64,000 bases of DNA, taken from contig JAJFPB010000002.1 in the NCBI GenBank assembly GCA_020881915.1, positions 3,968,001 through 4,032,000 on the forward strand, in the 5' to 3' direction. The position numbers and the translations under genes were made by a program. Below the pieces are notes generated by a model. It had not been told where the DNA came from, made no database searches, and worked only from the letters and a program-made list of their open reading frames with translations. The DNA comes from Paramyrothecium sp. XJ0827. Its lineage: Eukaryota > Ascomycota > Sordariomycetes > Hypocreales > Stachybotryaceae. This document shows, piece by piece, positions 44,738-57,654 of the stretch; within the stretch, counting starts at the first letter, position 1; every line of letters starts with the position of its first letter.

Positions 44738-45593
44738 ATGGCCAGCAGTCGGGATCGTCGCCTGGCCAAGGAGCTGGCCGACATCCAAGCCGATAGAGAC
44801 AACTCGGGTGTTTACGCTGCTCCGGTCGACGGCGTAAGCTTGACGCACCTCCTGGGCACGTTCCCTGCGCCCCCCGACACCCCCTACGCCGGCGGCAAAT
44901 ACGAGATCGATATCGAGATCCCCGATTCCTATCCGTTCAAGAGCCCCTCGATGCGCTTTAAGACTCGCATCTGGCATCCCAACATCAGCAGCCAGACTGT
45001 ACGTTCTCGAGCCCCTGGGGTCTTCTCCTGCCCGGGACAACATATGTGCTTCCAATCAAGGCTCAAGCGCTGATCGTCTACAACAGGGTGCCATCTGTCT
45101 CGATACACTCGGCTCCGGCTGGTCTCCGGTCCAGACGGTCAAAACAGCCCTCCTATCCCTTCGCATGCTCCTCGAGTTCCCGAACCCCAAAGATCCTCAA
45201 GATGCCGAGGTCGCAAAGATGCTGGTAGACGAACCTGAACGATTTGCCCGTGTGGCCCACGAGTGGGCGGTCAAGTATGCTGGTGCTCCTCGGCAAGATA
45301 TCGACCTCAGCAAATGGAAGAAGGATGGTCAGTCCGCCGATAAGGACGACGGTCTGGCAAGGTGAGCACCCGCATGTTCCCAACCAGATTGCCTGGTGTG
45401 GTGCTGACGGCGTGATAGGTACAAGGGTTACAACAAGGACCTGATCGACAGATTCGTCAACATGGGGTTTCCTGTGGACGAGGTTGTCGATGCCTTCCTC
45501 TTTGTCGGCATTGACCGCAATCACGGTCGAGACTACGAGCTCGAGGAGGCCTACATGGGTGACATCACTGCCCGCCTCCTGGGCGAGCACTGA
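44738..45593 (+). CDS. UBC1: Ubiquitin-conjugating enzyme E2 with UBA domain (Ubc1/E2-25K)
   Basis: Three exons (44738..44998, 45087..45361, 45419..45593) give 236 residues; yeast Ubc1 has 215. The UBC fold spans about 1-150, with the conserved PDSYPFKSPSMRFKTRIWHPN and, at the start of exon 2, GAICLDTL containing the active-site C91. A linker rich in Asp/Lys (KKDGQSADKDD) leads to a C-terminal UBA domain from about residue 190 (LIDRFVNMGFPVDEVVDAF), which distinguishes Ubc1 from other E2s. Ubc1 extends K48-linked ubiquitin chains, for example with the APC/C and in ER quality control. The gene is divergent to the proteasome ATPase RPT2. Confidence 0.95.
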
Positions 45594-46263
45594 AAAGGTT
45601 TCAAAACCTAACGCCACGCAGTTCATCCTTGACAGAGGCAAAACAGCGAGGATGGCACACAAAGCCAATCATCATAACGACATCGACGTATGCATGCATA
45701 GGACGGGAGTTGGTCGTCTTCATAGAATCGGACAAGGGGCCTGAGCTTTTGGGAGGCCATCAGGGTCGAGGGAAACATGGGACATACTTGTGGACGGCAG
45801 ATCTGTCGGCAGCGCCATGAACAGAAGCACATTGATTACTTGAGTAGTGGTATCGCAGATAGCACCTGCATTTATGGCGTTTGACGGTCTTGGCCATGTG
45901 GATTGAAGGGCACTTGGCTAGTTTGGATACGGAGCGTTGACAGTGAACTCCACATGAGATTCAGGTCGAGTGTCATAGCACAAAGAAGTAGCAGCCTCAC
46001 AAGCATAGAACAAGCGGCTGGATCACATATGTATTGGCCCCTGTGCCCGAAAGTGGCGTCAAATGCAAAGATTCACGCCGTTGGGCCCTTCCCGATCTAT
46101 GAGATGCATACGATAATGAAACAGATGAACTACAACCACCATCATTCTCTCGGCAGCCTACTGCGCTGGTAGCCCTTCGCCCTCGTTCTCATGGCCTGCC
46201 CACGCTGGGGCGAGGCGCCCCCACCTCTTTCGGATTAATTTGTTCAGATTGGTACAGAGTGAA
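45594..46263. other. Convergent intergenic region
   Basis: 3' flanks of UBC1 and the succinyl-CoA ligase gene. No gene seen. Confidence 0.55.
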
Positions 46264-47526
<1,263 letters not shown>

Positions 47527-48175
47527 TGTGAAGGGCGATGGAAGAAGGGACAAGCGGGAGACAAGAGTGGAGAGGGGGGGGAGAGGAAGAGTGCGTTGCT
47601 GCGTTGAGGGTGGGTTTGGGGGGAGGTTGTTATCAACGCAATGCGATTTCGAGGGAAAAAAGACGTTGCGGTTTTGGGAGCTGCGAGCTTTGGCAAATCG
47701 AGCTGCCGGGATGCGTCCTGCGTATCAGATTTGGGCTTGGTCCCCTTTGCCGTGGCCAAGCCTGTAGAGGTACTTACTGGCTGGCTCGCGCCAGGGCCTC
47801 TTCTGCTGCTGGGCCTCTGTGCCTTGTCTTTTTTTCGGGTGCGACCGGGCTAATGCTTTTTTGTGCCTCGGTTTTTCCGGCTTCCGGGTCCCTTTTCCAG
47901 GCAAGGCGACGGGCCTGCTCCGTCATTGGACGTAAACGGGAACGGCGAGCCAGCAGAGGCCCCTCCGTCTTTTACGGTTCGTTGTAACCGCAGCTCTTCC
48001 GTTTTCGAAAAAGTTGCGATAGATGAGTCGCCTCCCCCCACCAAAAGATACAGGGCAGTTGTCTCCACGAACAGATTCCAAACGAGGGGAAACTCACACT
48101 CGACCTTTACCGATCGGCTCGTTTGTGAGGCGCGCGGCGGCTTGAGCTATCGAGGCAGCAACCCTCTCGTCCAAA
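47527..48175. promoter_or_regulatory. Shared divergent promoter of LSC1 and ELP3
   Basis: Only 649 bp separate the two start codons, so both promoters lie here. CT-rich leader sequence faces LSC1. No gene is supported in it. Confidence 0.55.
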
Positions 48176-49950
48176 ATGGCCACCATGACACTCACCACCA
48201 CGGCTACGGCCAAGAAGAAGCCCACCGACGCCATCTCCGAGAGCGAGCGATTCCTGCGATGCTGCGCCGACGTGGCCAACGTCCTCATTGAGGACCACGA
48301 GGCCAGCAAGGACGGCCGGTCCTCCAAGGAAATCAACCTCAACACACTGCGGTCCAAGTTCTCCAAGAAGCACAAGCTGGCCAACATTCCTCCTCTTACC
48401 GCCATCATCGCCGCCATCCCAGAGCACTACAAGAAATACATCCTCCCCAAGCTGATTGCGAAGCCCATCCGTGCGCATTCCCCTTTCTGGAGACAAATAT
48501 GAGCAATGTCTAACACGGTCTAGGAACCTCGTCTGGTATTGCCGTCGTTGCGGTCATGTGTAAGCCGCATCGATGCCCTCACATCGCTTATACTGGAAAC
48601 ATCTGCGTCTACTGCCCCGGTGGACCCGATTCAGACTTCGAATACAGCACACAGTCTTATACCGGATATGAGCCAACGTCAATGAGAGCGATTCGGGCGC
48701 GATATGATCCTTTCGAGCAGGCACGCGGCCGGGTTGACCAACTCAAGTCCCTTGGCCACTCCGTGGACAAGGTCGAGTACATCATCATGGGCGGAACATT
48801 CATGTCGCTTCCCGAGGCCTACAGGGAGGACTTTATAGCGCAGCTACACAATGCTTTGAGCGGGTACCAGACATCCAACGTCGACGAGGCTGTCGAGGCG
48901 GGTGAGATGAGCAACATCAAGTGCGTCGGCATCACAATCGAGACCCGACCAGACTACTGCCTGCAGCCACACCTTACAGACATGCTGAGATACGGTTGCA
49001 CACGGTTAGAGGTCGGAGTTCAATCACTATACGAGGATGTGGCTCGCGACTCGAATCGAGGACACACAGTGGCAGCCGTGGCGGAGACATTCTGCTTTGC
49101 CAAGGACGCAGGATTCAAGGTCGTCAGCCACATGATGCCGGACCTGCCAAACGTTGGCATGGAGCGCGATCTTGACCAGTTCCGAGAATACTTTGAGAGC
49201 CCTGCCTTCCGTACTGACGGCTTGAAGATTTACCCGACGCTGGTCATCAGAGGCACTGGTTTGTATGAGCTTTGGCGTACAGGCAGGTACAAGAACTACA
49301 CGCCCAACGGTCTGATCGACCTGGTGGCGCGAATTATGGCCCTCATCCCACCCTGGACTCGTATCTACCGAGTGCAGCGAGATATCCCCATGCCGCTGGT
49401 CACGTCAGGAGTTGAGAACGGCAACCTGAGAGAGCTGGCGCTGGCCAGGATGAAGGATTTCGGCACGACCTGCCGCGACGTCCGAACAAGAGAGGTTGGT
49501 GTAAACGAGGTCAAGAACAAGATCCGCCCCAACCAGATCGAGCTCGTCCGCCGAGACTACACCGCCAACGGCGGCTGGGAGACGTTCCTCGCATACGAAG
49601 ACCCCAAGCAGGACATTCTCGTCGCCCTGCTGCGCCTGCGGAAGTGCACGGAGAAGTACACCTTCCGCAAAGAGCTGACCGGCCAGCCGACGAGCATGGT
49701 CCGCGAGCTGCACGTCTACGGCACCGCCGTGCCCGTCCACGCGCGCGACCCCAGGAAGTTCCAGCACCAGGGCTTCGGCACGCTGCTCATGGAGGAGGCG
49801 GAGAGGATAGCGCGCGAGGAGCACGGCAGCGAGAAGATCAGCGTCATCTCCGGTGTCGGCGTGCGAAGCTACTACAAGAAGCTGGGCTACTGGCTCGACG
49901 GCCCCTACATGAGCAAGTGGCTCGACGGACGAGAGCCCGAGGACAAATAA
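48176..49950 (+). CDS. ELP3: Elongator catalytic subunit Elp3
   Basis: Exon 1 (48176..48470) and exon 2 (48524..49950) give 573 residues. Elp3 is the catalytic subunit of Elongator, which starts the cm5/mcm5 modification of wobble uridine in tRNAs. Visible: an N-terminal tRNA-binding region ([20 protein letters not shown]), the radical SAM domain with the cluster cysteines C116-X9-C126-X2-C129 in [18 protein letters not shown], the conserved [18 protein letters not shown] and ETRPDYC blocks, and a C-terminal acetyltransferase domain with the acetyl-CoA loop [17 protein letters not shown] and [18 protein letters not shown]. Length and sequence match fungal and human Elp3 closely. The intron interrupts the KPIR codon just before the radical SAM domain. 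Confidence 0.97.
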
Positions 49951-51384
49951 ACAATCACCTGAAGGAAACGAGAAAGAGGCTGGCCATCATGACTTGAACG
50001 GGGTATAGGGCACCAGGTTTGGGGAAATCATCACAACATTCTTGGAGTTTTTTGTTTTGGAGACGGCGCAGAAAAGCAGGGCAAAGCAGGGAAAAGGTTG
50101 CGATAAGCAGCCGCCACGGCATATGCATGAGTCTCTGGGGATAGAGGCATGTCAGATACGCAATGAATGATCACAAAAACTTGAGTATAGCTCATGCTTG
50201 TGAATGTGACTGTGACTATGCTGCACACAGTGGCTACGTAATAGATGAGGGCTTAGGGTAAACCGCCGTTTGAACCCAGCACAGGGACAGGGAAAAGAGG
50301 CGAACCAAAGAGGGACTGAAAAATGGAGATTTCCAGTGACAAACTCCATCAGATAACTGGGTAATACTTAAGAGTGGTTGTGTATTGTTGACTGTGGCCC
50401 CTAGACGACATGAGCTCAGTGCTTGACAAATTACCTTTAGCTGTAGGGCCGGGCCCTTTCTTTTCATTCTTGCTAATTTTTAACATCCATCAGAGACGGA
50501 GACCTGCAGGTATCTGCCACGTCAGGGACTGAGGTTTCAAATAGCGTCTGAGTCAATACTCGGAACATAGCACAGTAAAGAGGCAAAGTTCCAAAGGATC
50601 AAGAGGAAGAGTCAGGATAAGGGTTATATGTACATGTACTTCATCACAAAAAACGCATCTTGGTAGACTTTTGGCTTGTGCGCCTACTCGTGGACTCACC
50701 AATCGTTTGGTTTTTGATCGCCCTGGATTGCTGTTCCGGACTTCAAATACCAACGGGCTTGAGAATTCTCCATGGGTGTATGTGTGGCAAATCACTCGGC
50801 GATCGAAAACCCCAGTGCTGTATTCTGTAATATTTAGCAAGCCAACCCGACTTGAAGAAGTTCTAGTTTCATTCATGAGAAATCCCATTCTATGTTGTCA
50901 ACCAAATTGTTTGAAATAACTATTTGCCTGCTACTATAATGCGGGTTGGTAAAGGCATCTTTACCTTGGCAGCCCGGCCAAGAACAACATAATTACTGCC
51001 GTTTTGGTAATACTGGAGATATCAAGTTTTCCGTGGCAACGGTTAAGCTCTTTATATCCTTGGCCCATTGATTTTAAGGAACTCAACATGGGCTCGCGAG
51101 GTGTCTTACTATCTCAGTCGACTGATTTACCAGTAGACTGCCCTTGGACACATCATTGAATATCAACTCGAGGTATGCCTGGTATAAGGCCAATGTCTTA
51201 TGATGTTCAACGCGCTTGACCTCCCTGTCGAATCCATTTTCGACGTTGAATAACGCCACACTTGCACTTCAGACCATCTCAGCCCACATCTTCTATTTAA
51301 AGCATGTCAATTTCAGCGGTGATCATGGCAGCGATACACACCTACTGTTCAAGGTTTTTTTTTTTTTTTGGTACGTCTAGAGGC
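49951..51384. other. Convergent intergenic region
   Basis: Lies between the 3' ends of ELP3 and ADE8. AT-richer from 50.9 kb on, with a T14 run at 51355. Frames near 50.55-50.92 kb on both strands lack domains. No gene is supported. Confidence 0.5.
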
Positions 51385-52161
51385 TCATGTTGACCGGCTG
51401 GCCACTATCTCCTGCGCCACCTGCGCCGTTGCCTTCACGATCAGCTCGTGCTCGTGAGAATGGACCTTCTCCTTATAGCCATCCAGATCCTCTCCCTCCC
51501 ACGGGATCTCCTTGACCAGGATGGGAGCACCCCTGTCGACCTCGGCAATCACATAGTGCGCCATGATACCGGAGCGTGTCAGGCGCCCGGCCTTGAACTC
51601 GTCAAAGGCACGCTCAATCGCATTGGCGCCGTCAAACTCCTCTGGGCGAACATAAGTAATTATACCGATAAAATCTTGTGGAACTTACTGGGTAGCGCTG
51701 GGTGCAGGTTGATCACCTTGATCCCTGCCTCTTCAATGGGTTCTAGGAAGGCGGGTGAGAAGACATGCATCCAACCGGCGAGAACAATCAGCTCAGGCCT
51801 TTCCGTGCCTGTCGAGAGGATCTTGGCAGCCAAGGCAGCATCATATCTTTGACGGCCTTCGGCCACCTTCTGTTCATCCTTTTCTCCCTTTGGCAAGAAC
51901 CCGTTGCTGATGAGATTGAAGTAATCCCATGGAATGCCTGGCATGGGTCAGTCGCGCCCTGCACACACGCGCTTGGGAGGTCCTACCAGCTTTCTCCGCT
52001 CGAACAGTTGCGTGTGCCGTTTTCCGGTTCACAACGAGAGAGATGATGCGGCTATTCGGGAGCTGTCCTGTGGAGATGGCGTCTATGAGGGCCTGGAAGT
52101 TCGAGCCAAAGCCCGAGGCCATGACCAGGATACGGCATGGCGACACGTCCGACTCCGTCAT
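51385..52161 (-). CDS. ADE8: Phosphoribosylglycinamide formyltransferase (GART)
   Basis: Three exons (52161..51987, 51937..51689, 51641..51385) give 226 residues (yeast Ade8 has 214); the introns are only 49 and 47 bp. The enzyme transfers a formyl group from 10-formyl-tetrahydrofolate to GAR, the third step of purine synthesis, in the cytosol. Seen: substrate loop MASGFGSNFQALIDA (14-28), catalytic N135 and H137 in INLHPALP, the fungal block SGIMAHYVIAEVDRGAPI with catalytic D176, and KEIPWEGEDLDGYKEKVHS near the end. The second intron splits the codon after NLHPALP; the joined sequence reads LPKEFDGANAIERAF, as expected. A TCACGTGA octamer lies about 110 bp upstream of the start. Confidence 0.95.
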
Positions 52162-53347
52162 GTTGGAGGCTATGGGGGTATGCGGGATGGAGATTGGGAG
52201 ACCGAACGGTATAAGTCACTGCCTCATATGCGATAGTTACCACCTCCAGATTTTCATCGTACATGAGGTTTCACGTGACATGTCCATTAATGGATGTCGA
52301 GAATAGCTCTTTAGTCTGGGTTGGGTGGAGTCTTTTCAGCCCAAAAAGTCAATCAAGAATTCATTAGAGCGGGTCCTACAGGCGTACGAGAATATGCGTA
52401 AATTACACGCGCAAAGAGCTTGAGGCAACGATTTACTCCTGAGACGAGACTGACGTTCCTCAAGAATGCCGATGCAGGCGATTTTGGCGCTCTGATCGAT
52501 GGCTCGTAGCCAGCCTAGGTTTGTTTGCTCTGACTTGTTGTAACGGTGCCGTTGTAACTGGCGCCAGGCACGCCGCTTAGGTAGCGCTGCCTCAATTAGG
52601 GGACTTTTATGGGGGACCACAAGACATTCAACCTAAACACATTGACCATTTCACTTATGTTTACACGAGGAACCATCTCTCGGGTAACTCTATATGTACA
52701 TTTATATGAATGAGGGCTCGGTTCCAATAAGTTCACGGGAGCACCTATCCTGTCGAGCCATGCACAAAATACCTTCATTGTCACAACGGTACCTGAGCAA
52801 GCTGTGAGGTGATGTTTGGGGAAAGCAGAATATGATCAAGCGAATGTCCAGGGATTGGCCTGGAATGTTTTATGAGTAAGACGAAGAGTTGCGCGAAGCT
52901 GCAAGTTGACAACCAACGTCATCAGCTGATCAAGTAGCATGCATTATGGTCAGGTCCTAGCTGATCCCGTGAATGACTTGATCATGTACCCAGGGGCACA
53001 GCCTCCTCGTCCACAAGCCTCTCCTATAAGCACAAAGAAGCAACCCACGGAACATGAGCAAGCAGTACTTTACTGCATAATCTTGAATCAAAATTGTCTC
53101 TTGTCCAACCTGAACATCACTCGGCTCCCGGGTAGGACATCAAGAACGGAGGCACAGACCTCGTCCTCGAAGGGGAAAAAGGAAGTCACATTGCCCATCA
53201 CCAAAGCTTAGTCATCCCCGGACCGTCCCTCCAGCCGCGAAAGGGCCTTTCTTCACTCGAGCTCTCATCTTCACTCTCAGCTCCAGGCCGAGAATCTCAC
53301 TCTCAACCCCTTTGTAACGCTCACGCCCACAATGCGCCGCGCGAGCC
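52162..53347. other. Divergent intergenic region
   Basis: Promoters of ADE8 (minus) and the carrier gene (plus). Contains a TCACGTGA octamer at 52271-52278. No gene is supported. Confidence 0.5.
52271..52278. promoter_or_regulatory. TCACGTGA palindromic E-box upstream of ADE8
   Basis: Perfect octamer 110 bp before the ADE8 start codon, a position fit for a proximal promoter element. Factor unknown. Confidence 0.45.
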
Positions 53348-54766
53348 ATGGTCTTCGGCCGGAGTGAAGCGGCCCCCAGCGCCACCGCAGCACCGGCACC
53401 GGCACCGGCGCCGGCACGGTCACCGGCGCAGCTCCCAGTCGTGCCCCCAGGCGTCCTGCTGCCCGTCACTTTCCCCTCGGAGGACCTCCCGGACAGAGCC
53501 CCGCGGCAGCATGCGGCGACGGGCGCCTCGGCCGCCGGCGTCCGCGCCCTGAGCGCCCAGGTCGTCGCCTTCTGGTTCCGCGCGCCCGCCAAGGCCTTCT
53601 TCCGCACCCGCGTCGACTACCTGGCCTACGCGCGCATCGTCCACGAGGCCCAGACGCGCATCATGCTCGACGCCGTCACCCGGGACCCCTCGGCGTCGGC
53701 GCTCAACGTCGCCCTCCGCCGCACCTGGCTCTGGATGAGGAGCACCACCCCGGGCGTCCTGACGTCCGCCGTGAGGCACGAGGGCTGGGGCGTGATCCCG
53801 CACCAGATCCTGCCGCCGCTCGTGGCCAACGTCGGCGTCGGCGCCGTCCTGTACACTAGCTACCTCCAGATCCTTGGACGCTTGCATGAGGAGAGCGGCA
53901 AGGCGAGCAAGAGGGCCTACCCGCCGCCGTCGCCTGCCCAAACGTTTGCCGCAGGGTTTCTCGCTGGAGGCCTGCAGAGCGTCATAGCGGCGCCCCTGGA
54001 CGCAATCCAGGCGCGGTACGACCACCGCGACCTGATGCAGACTGGTGAAGGTGGCAGCAGACCTCGCAGCATGTGGTCGTTTAGCGCTGAAAAGCTGCGG
54101 GAAATTGGTCTCCGCGGCATATTTGCCGGATGGGGGCTGTCCCTGGCAAAGGATGGCCTCGGCAGCGCCGTCTTCTTCAGCGCATTCGAGTACGTCAAGA
54201 ACCAGGGGTACTACGGCTTCGTCACATGGTTTTATGGAGGTCTCGGCAAGGACATGGTGGACCTGCTGGCTATGAAACGCCCAGCCCGCTCAAGCGAAGA
54301 CTCCAAAGTCATCCGCCCACACTACGCCCTAGAACCCACATTCTTGCTCCTTGCGGGCCTCAGCGCCTCCTTCACACAGCAGATCGTCCTCCACCCCCTC
54401 ACGCACTTCCAAGTCGTCCACTGGGACCGTCTCGAAGAGCTCGACACCAAAGCTGCCAAGCTGCGTCAAGCAGCCGCCGCGGCTGCGGCCCAGCCGGACG
54501 CCGGGAAGACCCAGCGCCGCTGGCGGATGCTCCGCGCCTACTACCGCGCCTACCAGGCGACGTGGGCCGAGTGCAACTCGGAGGCCGCGGCGGAGGCGCA
54601 GAGCATGGTCCGCTGGCTGTACCGGGGCTTCTGGAGGAACGCCATTAGGCAGGTGCCGAGCACCTCCGCGGGCTTGATCATCTTCGAGCTGATACGGCGC
54701 AAGTACGGTTTTGGCATGGAAGAGGTGCGGATTTCGAAAGACGGCTATGACATTTTGCTCAACTAA
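53348..54766 (+). CDS. Divergent mitochondrial carrier-family protein
   Basis: A 472-residue single-exon protein, longer than the roughly 300 residues of normal carriers. A Pro/Ala-rich N-terminus of about 60 residues precedes regions with carrier character: FAAGFLAGGLQSVIAAPLDAIQARYDH (about 197-223) carries one PxDxxx signature, and LREIGLRGIFAGWGLSLAKDGLGSAVFFSAFEYVK (about 245-279) matches the post-signature loop and the next helix. FTQQIVLHPLTHFQV and MVRWLYRGFWRNAIRQVPSTSAGLIIFELI form a third, degenerate repeat. The other two signature motifs are damaged, as in the fusion protein Ugo1, so it may act in the outer membrane or transport an unusual substrate. Substrate and location are not determinable here. 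Confidence 0.75.
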   Translation: MVFGRSEAAPSATAAPAPAPAPARSPAQLPVVPPGVLLPVTFPSEDLPDRAPRQHAATGASAAGVRALSAQVVAFWFRAPAKAFFRTRVDYLAYARIVHEAQTRIMLDAVTRDPSASALNVALRRTWLWMRSTTPGVLTSAVRHEGWGVIPHQILPPLVANVGVGAVLYTSYLQILGRLHEESGKASKRAYPPPSPAQTFAAGFLAGGLQSVIAAPLDAIQARYDHRDLMQTGEGGSRPRSMWSFSAEKLREIGLRGIFAGWGLSLAKDGLGSAVFFSAFEYVKNQGYYGFVTWFYGGLGKDMVDLLAMKRPARSSEDSKVIRPHYALEPTFLLLAGLSASFTQQIVLHPLTHFQVVHWDRLEELDTKAAKLRQAAAAAAAQPDAGKTQRRWRMLRAYYRAYQATWAECNSEAAAEAQSMVRWLYRGFWRNAIRQVPSTSAGLIIFELIRRKYGFGMEEVRISKDGYDILLN

Positions 54767-55498
54767 AGCAAACATATACACATTTACTTGGAGCTGCATT
54801 ATACCTGGTTGCGAGAAAGGCGTTGGATGGGAAGCCCGTTGTATAAACTTGTATAGATATGTGAATCTCCGTTCTCGGTTACCAATACATCACCAGAATC
54901 ATTTGAGTTGCACGAACAGACTCTGTCAATGATTCGAAATAGCACGTACTATTCGTCGTGGTGATCAAGTCCATGGCGGCACTCATACATTGCGGAAACC
55001 GTTAGGTTCTTTCAAACGTCAAGTTGACTGATCAGGGCACAAGAGCGCCTCTTTTCATTCGCCATCCACCGCAAAATTCCAAAAGGCTGCTGTACACAAG
55101 AATAGAAAGCCGTCGCAGGGCATGCCTGCCCTTCTTCCGCTGTTACATGAAAACATCTACACGCGTGTTGTTCTTCTCTCTTCCCCCCGCCAGCAATCAC
55201 GGAAACTGACCCCATCCGGACTCGCTGCCACGTTTGAACGAAACTTTGTTTATAGGCACACATGCACAGATAACACACGCAGGATACACGCACAGTCTCC
55301 GCCCTCCCTTCGTCCCGATCCGCCTTCCACCCTTACACGCCCCGGCCTACCTCGCGCCCCCCCTGCCGTTCCATTGCAAGATCCCTTAACTCCAAGTTTG
55401 CAAAAAAGATTCAGGAAACCCAAAACTAGATCCAGATCGAGGGCGTAAAAACGTTACCCGTTCAGTACCGACGCGGCGGTTGTCCCACTAGGGTGTTG
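54767..55498. other. Convergent intergenic region
   Basis: 3' flanks of the carrier and CCR4 genes; no gene seen. Confidence 0.55.
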
Positions 55499-57654
55499 CT
55501 ACCCGCGTGAGGCCCCCGAGCCACCTCCGCCGTCAGCCTCGTGCTTCTTCTCTTTCCGTCCCTTGATCACGAATTCTGCCATGATCTCCAAGTGATCTGC
55601 TGGGAAGTGCCATGTGGGGAAGGCCGGAACTCGCTTCAGGTAACCGGAGTCCGGGGGGCCGAGGAGGTCAACAACCTCCAAACTGTTGGTCGTGTACCAT
55701 ATGTAATCAATCACATCCGCGAACCCTGGAGTGTAGTTGGTGAAGGGTAGCTCGTCTGGTGTGTTCTTGATGTGTGCGTAGGCATCCCGCAGGCTGAAGG
55801 GGTGTTCTATACCGTCCCGCGTGAAGCTGCCGTACTGGTAGCTGCTTAGGTCAAGGTGGTCCGGCGGCACACGACCCATAGACATGAGCTCGTACACGGA
55901 CGAGTCCACGGTTGAGTTGAAGTCTCCGCAGACCAAAAGTGGGATTTCCGTATTGACACGGTATTCTTGACTTGGCCCGGGCTCGATCTTGGGTGCCTTG
56001 TTCTCGTTTTCGTCTCCGGACAGGGTGAAGAGCTTCTTGTCCTTGACGGCAGGCCACCTTGCGTATTTCTCTGCCAACTTTGTTACGTGCTCCATCAAGA
56101 TACCTGTTTGGATAACCTTGACGTCCGCCAGTGCCGAATCCCAAGTCAAATGGACATTGACGAGGATGATGCGAGCGCCTGTAAGTCGTGACTCGAAGAA
56201 GCAAATGACGGCAATGTTGTCCTTTGGCATGACACGGTTGAAGACGTCGTGCTGGTTCTTCATGTCCGGTCGATTGATGGCGATAGTAGCGAATTCAATA
56301 AGTTGCTTGTCAAGCAAGATGAATTTGCTCTGCTTGTAGAAGACAGCACAACCGTCAACAGTCTGTGCATCCTTCTCCGACATGGTTCTTGCTCGCGATT
56401 TTGGCCAGTGGACACCCTTATAGTCCATCTGCGCGAGTTCAGGACTAAGGTCCTCCTTGAAAGCATCTGTGGATACTTCTTGCAGTGCAAGAAAATCTGC
56501 ATCGCGCGCACGAAGCTCCCGCAGAACGCAGTCTTTGCGGTACTCCCAGTTGAGCGCACCTGTCGGGGTGTAGCCGTAGGTTTGAGGTGTGGCATATTTG
56601 TCGCAGAGAATGTTCCAGGAGAAAACTTTGATCCGTTCGAGGTTGTCGGAGACATCTTCCTGCACAACGACTTCTTTGCGAGGCGCTGGTGGGATGGGAA
56701 CTGAGAGATGTTAGCTGTCTGGCACTGCCAAAGAGAAATATAAGATGTAATCGTACTTGGAGCTCCTTCTCTGAGTGCATTGATCAGGCTCTTGGTCCCC
56801 TTTTCCATGATTTCTTGCTTGACATGTTGGTCCAGCGGGTTGCCCTCAATTCCCAGGACCTCCAAAAGGTGAAGGGATCCCAATTCGAACGGCAGCTCTT
56901 GAATATTATTGTTGAAAAGTAGCAGCTGCTTCAAGAAGGTGCACATGCCAATCTCTGGGGGAATGTCGGAGATCTGGTTGAACGAGGCATCGAGGTGACG
57001 TAGCTGTCGAAGCTCGCCGATCTCCTTGGGTAGTCGCGTAAGCTTGTTCGATGCGATGTAGAGCTCGTTGAGGAATTGGTATCTGAAGAGCTCCGGGGCT
57101 AGGTTTCGAAGGCCCTGTCCGCTCATATCCATGTTGTGCCAGTCTTGTCGCTTCGTCTCCTTCTCTATATTCCAAGGTCTCCTCCTATCGACCGAGTCGT
57201 CCCCTCCATCGGCCTGGGTTCTACCGCTGGTGGGAGGCGGCCCGCCAATACCTCTGTTTTCCGACGCCTTGAGCCTAGCATAGTAGTGCGGTTGTTGTTG
57301 ATCGGTCATGGCGGTATGGGCCCGCTCAGCCTCCTTGTGCATCCGCAACTGCTCCTGCCACATTTCATTTTGCGGCGCTTGGTTAGCCCTTGCGGATGAA
57401 GAGTGGCCATTAGGAAGGTTGGCCGTGTTGAAAGCGTTCGAGTTCGAGAGGACACCGGCATTGAAGGATGTGTGGTGTCCCATTCCGTTCGTGTTTGGCA
57501 TGCCATGATCGTGTTGGATACCTTGGTGGTGCTGGGGTTGGTTTGGGTGTTGATTGTGGGCGTGCTGTTGGTAGTTGTATAGCAGGTTGGGCATTCCCCG
57601 GCCCGCCCCATTCAGCCGGGCATTGTGTCCCTGTTGATGGTTCTGAGAGTACAT
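55499..57654 (-). CDS. CCR4: CCR4 deadenylase (CCR4-NOT complex)
   Basis: Exon 1 (57654..56757) and exon 2 (56700..55499) give 699 residues. Ccr4 is the poly(A)-shortening 3' exonuclease of the CCR4-NOT complex. Order of parts: a Gln/His/Asn-rich N-terminus (1-160); about four leucine-rich repeats (roughly 185-285: LNELYIASNKLTRLPKEIG, LRHLDASFNQISDIPPEIG, LKQLLLFNNNIQELPFELG), which bind the scaffold Not1; then an exonuclease-endonuclease-phosphatase domain from about 320 with FSWNILCDKYAT, the metal-binding Glu in ALQEVSTDAF, VNVHLTWDS, CGDFNST, DYIWY and the catalytic His in FPADHLEIMAEF. All catalytic positions are present. The C-terminus ends in a Gly-rich tail. Three CACGTG motifs lie within 900 bp upstream. 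Confidence 0.96.

Noticed and set aside
53420..54025. 201-codon minus-strand frame opposite the carrier gene
   Set aside because: Antisense shadow, Arg/Gly/Asp-rich.
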